The notes below the pieces were generated by a model. It had not been told where the DNA came from and did no database searches. It saw only the letters and a program-made list of their open reading frames with translations. Below, piece after piece: positions 59,302-64,000 of a stretch of 64,000 bases of DNA. The first letter of the stretch is position 1. Each line of letters opens with the position of its first letter. Both the position numbers and the translations under genes were made by a program. Origin of the DNA: Halichondria panicea (taxonomy: Eukaryota > Porifera > Demospongiae > Suberitida > Halichondriidae); the NCBI RefSeq assembly GCF_963675165.1, contig NC_087391.1, positions 4,576,646 through 4,640,645 on the forward strand, read 5' to 3'.

Positions 59302-62300
59302 ATGACCATTTCCACATTGAGCAATGTAAGTTTTTTTCTGAGGTCTGTGTGTATAACATGCACTCAATTTTTGTGCAGGTTGTGGAGGGTGTGCTGCTGT
59401 TCCTGAATCTGCAGTGTGAACATCTGTCGAGATCAGCTCTCAAGCAGCTCAGACCAAGTTTGACTGTTGCCATAGATACGTTAACGCAATCGTCTACCAG
59501 TGATGCATCATGCAAATTGCAACTAAGAGGTCTGAACTAATACTTTATCTGTAATACTGACGTGCAAAATATTCTTTGTTTTTCAGTGCTAGCATTTGGC
59601 CTCGGAGCATACTTCCTGGATGGAGTAGCATTCATCAAACAAATTTGTTAAGTGTTTAATATGCAAACGATACGTATTTAAACATTCAAACTCCTCCAGG
59701 TCACCTCTGCCCTAACCTCCGACTGCAGTCTTGCAATGAAGAGCAGCCAGTAATGGAGGTTCTTTGTCGTCGTACAGGGGAGCCTGGCCGGGTCACTCGG
59801 TATGCTCTAGAGGGATGGAGTGGAGGAGCAACCCAGGAGGTGGAGCCAGTGATCCAAGAGTCCATGGTAACTCGTCCCACTGATCTGCACCCAGCGGCAC
59901 TCTTGGTGAAAATGGTAAAAATATTATTATCCCTCTTAACTATTAATGTATTGTTGTATTGTTTCTAGGTGCTCTCTTTTGAAGGTGACTTGAAAGATGC
60001 CGGAAGAAAGCTGGGGAAACAGTTGCACTTGATACAGCTTTTAAATCCTGAGGTTAGTATTTGCTCGACTAAATTTAAACCCATCTTTATATTGTAGGTC
60101 TCACTGAGCCTTCTTGTTAGAGACAGACACAAGAGCCCCATTGTTCGAGTTGCTTTTGAAACCACTAGTATCAAGACGTCGTGCAGACCACCATTACTCA
60201 TCACCTCAGACAATCATTACATCAAAAAAAGGTATAACAGCAAGTATGAGATTGTTCAAAGGGGGGGGGGGTCTACTTGTACTTGTCTGTTTGGTATGAG
60301 TCATACCAATAAGCCCTTGGTCATACATAGAGTCATGCGATAATTCAGAGCCTTCCTTGTACAAAAAACACAGTGGTAGTTGACCTAAGAGCTCAGGGCT
60401 GTCTGAATACTACATTGAGTACCAAAAACTTAGCACAAAAACCTTGTATTCAGAGTTTGAAACATGGTGCATTTGTTTTGCTTTCCAAGGTTGGATTCCC
60501 GTTTGGCCAAGTTAAAGTTGTTCAAAGGAGACATACAGACACTACCTGACTCCCTCCTACTTCAAGATGGTAGGAAGGTCTCTCTCAAGCTATTCTCAAT
60601 GGTGGCTGTACTACCTCACCTACGACTGAAGAAGGGTAAAAAAATACCCATCAACAAGCTCTGTCAAAAGATACATGTATCCTGCACTTAAGTTTTCGTG
60701 TTTTCACAAAAATTAATGTATCTCTGTACCAGGCAGTATTATAATTTTCCTGAGTATAGAATGGGTATAGATATTTGTGTACGGTTCCCACTCTCTACCG
60801 TTGGTACTCCCTGAGTCCCAGCCTGGTTTCCCTCTCTCATTACTGGCTGACTGGGACTGCTACGGCCTCTCACTCTCACCAACTGGCACTCACCACACAG
60901 GTGAGTTATCCAATACTTTATGCACTGCATATGCTAGTCGAATTCACTTAGACTCATTAACTGATGTAGTACACATACGGTACCTGTAGGTAGTAGCTGT
61001 ATCATGTTATTATCGAATATCACCCCATTCAGACGACCAGGTGGCAGCTCCCAGTTATGTCTATGATGTCACTAACACCCGGCAGTCCTCCTCCCAACCC
61101 CCCAGGCACACCCTCATCATGTTCCTGTTCCTAGAGGACCCGAGCAGCACTGACAAGACCCAACTCAGCGAAAACATTCGATGGAAACAGCAGATGGAAC
61201 TTATACACAGACTGAGAGCAGAGCTTCAAGGGTTAATCATGTCGCAGTCAAGGAAATTTCACCAAGCTACTCACTCAGCACTCAACAAGATTGCCTGTAA
61301 CTATGGCTCACACTCAAAGGTAAGCTCCGTTATGTACCTATAGATTGTTCCTATAATCAATTCTGAGAATTTTTATACAGCAACTGTTATAAAATTAATG
61401 TGTGAAGAAAATTTTTGTTCGTTATTTTGTTACAGGCGAAGTCAATCATGGTGACAGCTCTCCCTCTGTTGGCTGAGGCAGTGGCTAGTATTGTCAAGCA
61501 TAGCACTGAAGAGGCTTTCAGAGAATCTTGTTTGGAGACCCTACAGGCTAGTAATGTAACATGTTTAGTTCCCGAAAATGTACATATATATTTCTAGCCT
61601 CGTAAGGCATGATATCCGTACTCAATAATAATGCACACTGCATTACTACACTAACTATGTTTTGTATGGGCTTTAGGTGGATTGTGTTGATAGTGTTGGT
61701 GACAGTGTGGAGCAGAGACTGTGGAGGATTGCTAAGATAAAACTGGGCATCACACACCCAACTGATACCACCTCAAAAAACCCTGATGTGCGTAAGCGCG
61801 ATGTTTTTAGTGATTTGTACAGTGTGTTCATTAAAATTGTGTTCCTCCTCAGGAACCTACAACTCCTGAGCTGGCTCTTGCTCTTCAAAGTGATCCAGCT
61901 GTCCCTCAAACAACACAAGCTGGGCCCAGTACTATAGTCACTACACCACATACAGGAAACATGCTGGTTGATTCGAGTACACCCATACCTAGTCGTGAGA
62001 ACACTGACCACCTACCAGCTACGCGAAATGATACGACTAACTCTCAAAACACACAGAGCTTGTTTGGAGCCAGAATATCGAATAAAAGACGAACATACCA
62101 TGAACGAGAAAGCAACGAAGAAGATAGTCAAGTGACTTGTGCCAACGAGGATGACACCTGCTTCAATTCTCTGTGCGAAGAGGGTCTAAACTTTGAAGCG
62201 AACAGTAGCCACATTTCTCGGACTGAAAATCAACCATCACTACCGATTATTAGTGGTGCTACATTGAACATTGATGTTAGAGACCTGAGTGAATACAGTG

Positions 62301-62926
62301 TTCGAGCTGAAATCGAGTCTCAACTTTCACAGCCGATATTGGGAGCTACAGCTTCGCCTATTATTAATTGGTTTGATAAAGGTTCCAGTAATAGTGAAGA
62401 CAGTGACGAAGAGATGAGTATCAGCAACTTTGATGAGCTGGAGAATTGCAGTGAGGGAGATTCATTCACCGAGGGCATGGAGTGTGGGTCTGGAGGAGAT
62501 GATGACATGACTGAGTACGATGAGCTAGGACTCTATCATGAAGATGGCAGGCAAACCAACGCTCAATTACAGCATACAGCTAATTCAACGCTAATCGAAA
62601 AAGGGTGGAACATTGCTACTAACGAATCAACCCATTTTGCTAATGAGGGATCCCATACAACTGCTGCTCTACCTCTACATGAAGCCAGACTAGAGCAGGT
62701 GGCCGGTGGCTCAGCCAGTGACGACGAATGGGATAATTTATTAGCCTGCAAGTCTAAGGAATTTCAACACACCCTTCAGGCAAATAACAAAGCTGATGAT
62801 GTCATGGCTGAACAGTTAGCTGACCATGCTTCTAAGAACACTCAAGATACTCTTTACAGGACTACATTAGATTCTCATAGCAGTTCTGTATTGGATGTTG
62901 ATGTTAACGATTTTGAGTGGGACTAA
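59302..62926 (+). CDS. Possible TOP6BL (TOPOVIBL)-like protein
   Basis: Twelve exons: 59302-59325, 59379-59529, 59587-59646, 59700-59914, 59969-60052, 60098-60231, 60490-60676, 60771-60900, 61033-61319, 61436-61555, 61677-61787, 61853-62926. They give 858 aa with phases consistent throughout. Residues 1-500 look folded: a helix with QCEHLSRSALKQLRPSL, beta-rich RHTLIMFLFLEDP, then a helical bundle ending FRESCLETLQ. Residues 500-858 are acidic and disordered, ending VNDFEWD. The layout (beta sheet, MFLFLEDP, helical LLAEAVASIV...CLETLQ, disordered tail with a terminal Trp) reminds me of C11orf80/TOP6BL, the SPO11 partner in meiotic break formation, but this rests on memory of the family. Borders of exons 7-8 and 10 are the least sure. 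Start codons of this gene and ARID4 are 373 bp apart, head to head. Confidence 0.6.
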
Positions 62927-63097
62927 CCACTACTCCTGTATACATGTATAAGAGTTTATTGTCAATGTGCCATGAAAAAATATGCTATTTAACAATCACA
63001 AAAATTATATAATTATTTGCTCTGACACTAATTAAGTGAAATGAATGCACAGTACACAAAATAATCAAACATAAACAGCTAATATATTAGCAAGAGT

Positions 63098-64000
63098 TCA
63101 CCTAGTTAAAAAATTAAAGTTCAGTGATATCTTGAGTCCTTGAGAGACTATCCCAGTGGCCAATCCAAACACACAGCCCCACACTACCAGCCAGCCAAGG
63201 TGTCTATAGATGAGCTTCCTCATGAGAGACCCCACCCTCTTCTCAGTCAACTCCCCCACCCTCCAGTTGAGGTAGTGGTCCATCTGCTCTCTGAAACGAT
63301 GCACATTCATTGCCTGCAACAGGTGAATGTTTGTGCTAGTTTCAGTATACTTCAATCGCACATATAGAATTCTTTGCTGTGAGGAAGTCATGTAGGCATA
63401 CAAGCCATAAAATTATATATAGAACTCCAATCAATAATTATTTTATGCAATACCACTCTTTAGGTATATTATGTATAGCTGATTGCATACATGCTGTTTT
63501 GGATGTGAAAGGCTGTGTGTTATTGTAACAAGAAAGCTCATGTCAAAATCATGGTGGTTTCTAGGAAAGTTTTTTGGACCCGTGGGAGACATTACTTTCA
63601 ACAACAAAAAACAGATTATCGTATGCCATTGTTGGCGCATGTGCACTGTGGCATAATCATGTGACAGAGCCCCAAAAACAAACAAATAATGATAAGCAAA
63701 CTATGATACACCATTACTGCACTGTATACTTTACTGCATACTTTACTATTATAATAACACTTCCACACAAACAAAACAAACATTAATTCTTTCACCTGCT
63801 CTGAGTCGGCATCTGCCACAGTGTCCATAACATAAGGAGCTGACTCGGCACAGAGTGAGATAATCGAAGGCTTTATAAGTCCCTTCACATCCTCCTTCTT
63901 CAGTCCTAACTGCTCCAGATAGTAGGACTCAGGTTGTGAGTATAGATAAGAGAGTCTGTCTTCAATCACCTCCTCTATTTCAGAAGAGTTCAAAGCTTGG
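63098..64000 (-). CDS. Membrane protein C-terminus (partial), DUF445-like
   Basis: Two exons on the minus strand are visible: 63796-64000 (continues past the window) and 63098-63313 with the stop. They encode a helical stretch (SSEIEEVIEDRLSYLYS, then YYLEQLGLKKEDVKGL), an amphipathic MNVHRFREQMDHYL segment and one C-terminal transmembrane helix (LGWLVVWGCVFGLATGIVSQ). The arrangement of helices followed by a glycine-rich C-terminal membrane segment resembles DUF445 proteins, but I am not certain. The intron 63314-63795 shows no other feature. It converges with the preceding gene, with about 170 bp between stops. Confidence 0.6.

Noticed and set aside
61551-61560. GC-AG intron after CTACAG in the TOP6BL-like gene
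   Set aside because: A normal GT donor four codons later (61556) keeps the frame, so a rare GC donor is not needed.

Overview
The window looks like nuclear DNA of an intron-rich, compact animal genome, most likely a sponge (demosponge); this is inference. The reasons are 9- to 20-exon genes with clear animal orthologues (GANAB, ADCK1, ARID4, calcineurin B), short introns, alternating strands with four close head-to-head gene pairs, many MITE-type elements, and death-fold/GTPase fusions outside vertebrate families. I saw no bacterial operon, tRNA, rRNA, CRISPR array or retrovirus-like element.

Region 1 (1-25000) is a tandem segmental array. Each unit has, on +, a 12-exon gene for a CARD-like / class-3 lipase / C-terminal GTPase protein and, tail to tail on -, a calcineurin B (CNB) gene. 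Unit A is cut by the left edge (only part of its CNB remains), unit B spans about 1487-9228 and unit C about 17904-24960. Both CARD-lipase-GTPase genes keep full frames (1358 and 1364 aa, identical exon phases, all length differences in frame). Only the CNB of unit C is complete (175 aa); A and B share loss of the exon for EF-hands 1-2. Between B and C lies about 8.5 kb of nested DNA transposons and MITEs, several with clear 9-bp target duplications and one carrying a broken RecQ-like helicase fragment.

Region 2 (25236-37330) holds conserved housekeeping genes: glucosidase II alpha (+, 20 exons, 940 aa), an RRM protein resembling SLIRP with an acidic repeat tail (-, 4 exons, 251 aa) and, divergently, ADCK1 kinase (+, 9 exons, 515 aa).

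Region 3 (37331-48436) is repeat-rich. It has an 850-bp interspersed repeat, scattered exon pieces that look like the N-terminus of ANAPC1, and an inverted pair of intronless 2-oxoglutarate/Fe(II) dioxygenase genes starting 182 bp apart.

Region 4 (48437-64000) holds ARID4 (-, 15 coding exons, 1091 aa), a divergent 12-exon gene of 858 aa that may be a TOP6BL (TOPOVIBL) homologue, and the last two exons of a membrane protein at the right edge.

For most multi-exon genes I fixed exon borders by GT-AG sites, reading-frame continuity and, for units B and C, exon-by-exon comparison. The strongest candidate for an undescribed system is the duplicated CARD-like/lipase/GTPase protein, whose domain mix (death fold, EDS1-like lipase fold, GTPase) suggests cell-autonomous immunity or regulated membrane hydrolysis.
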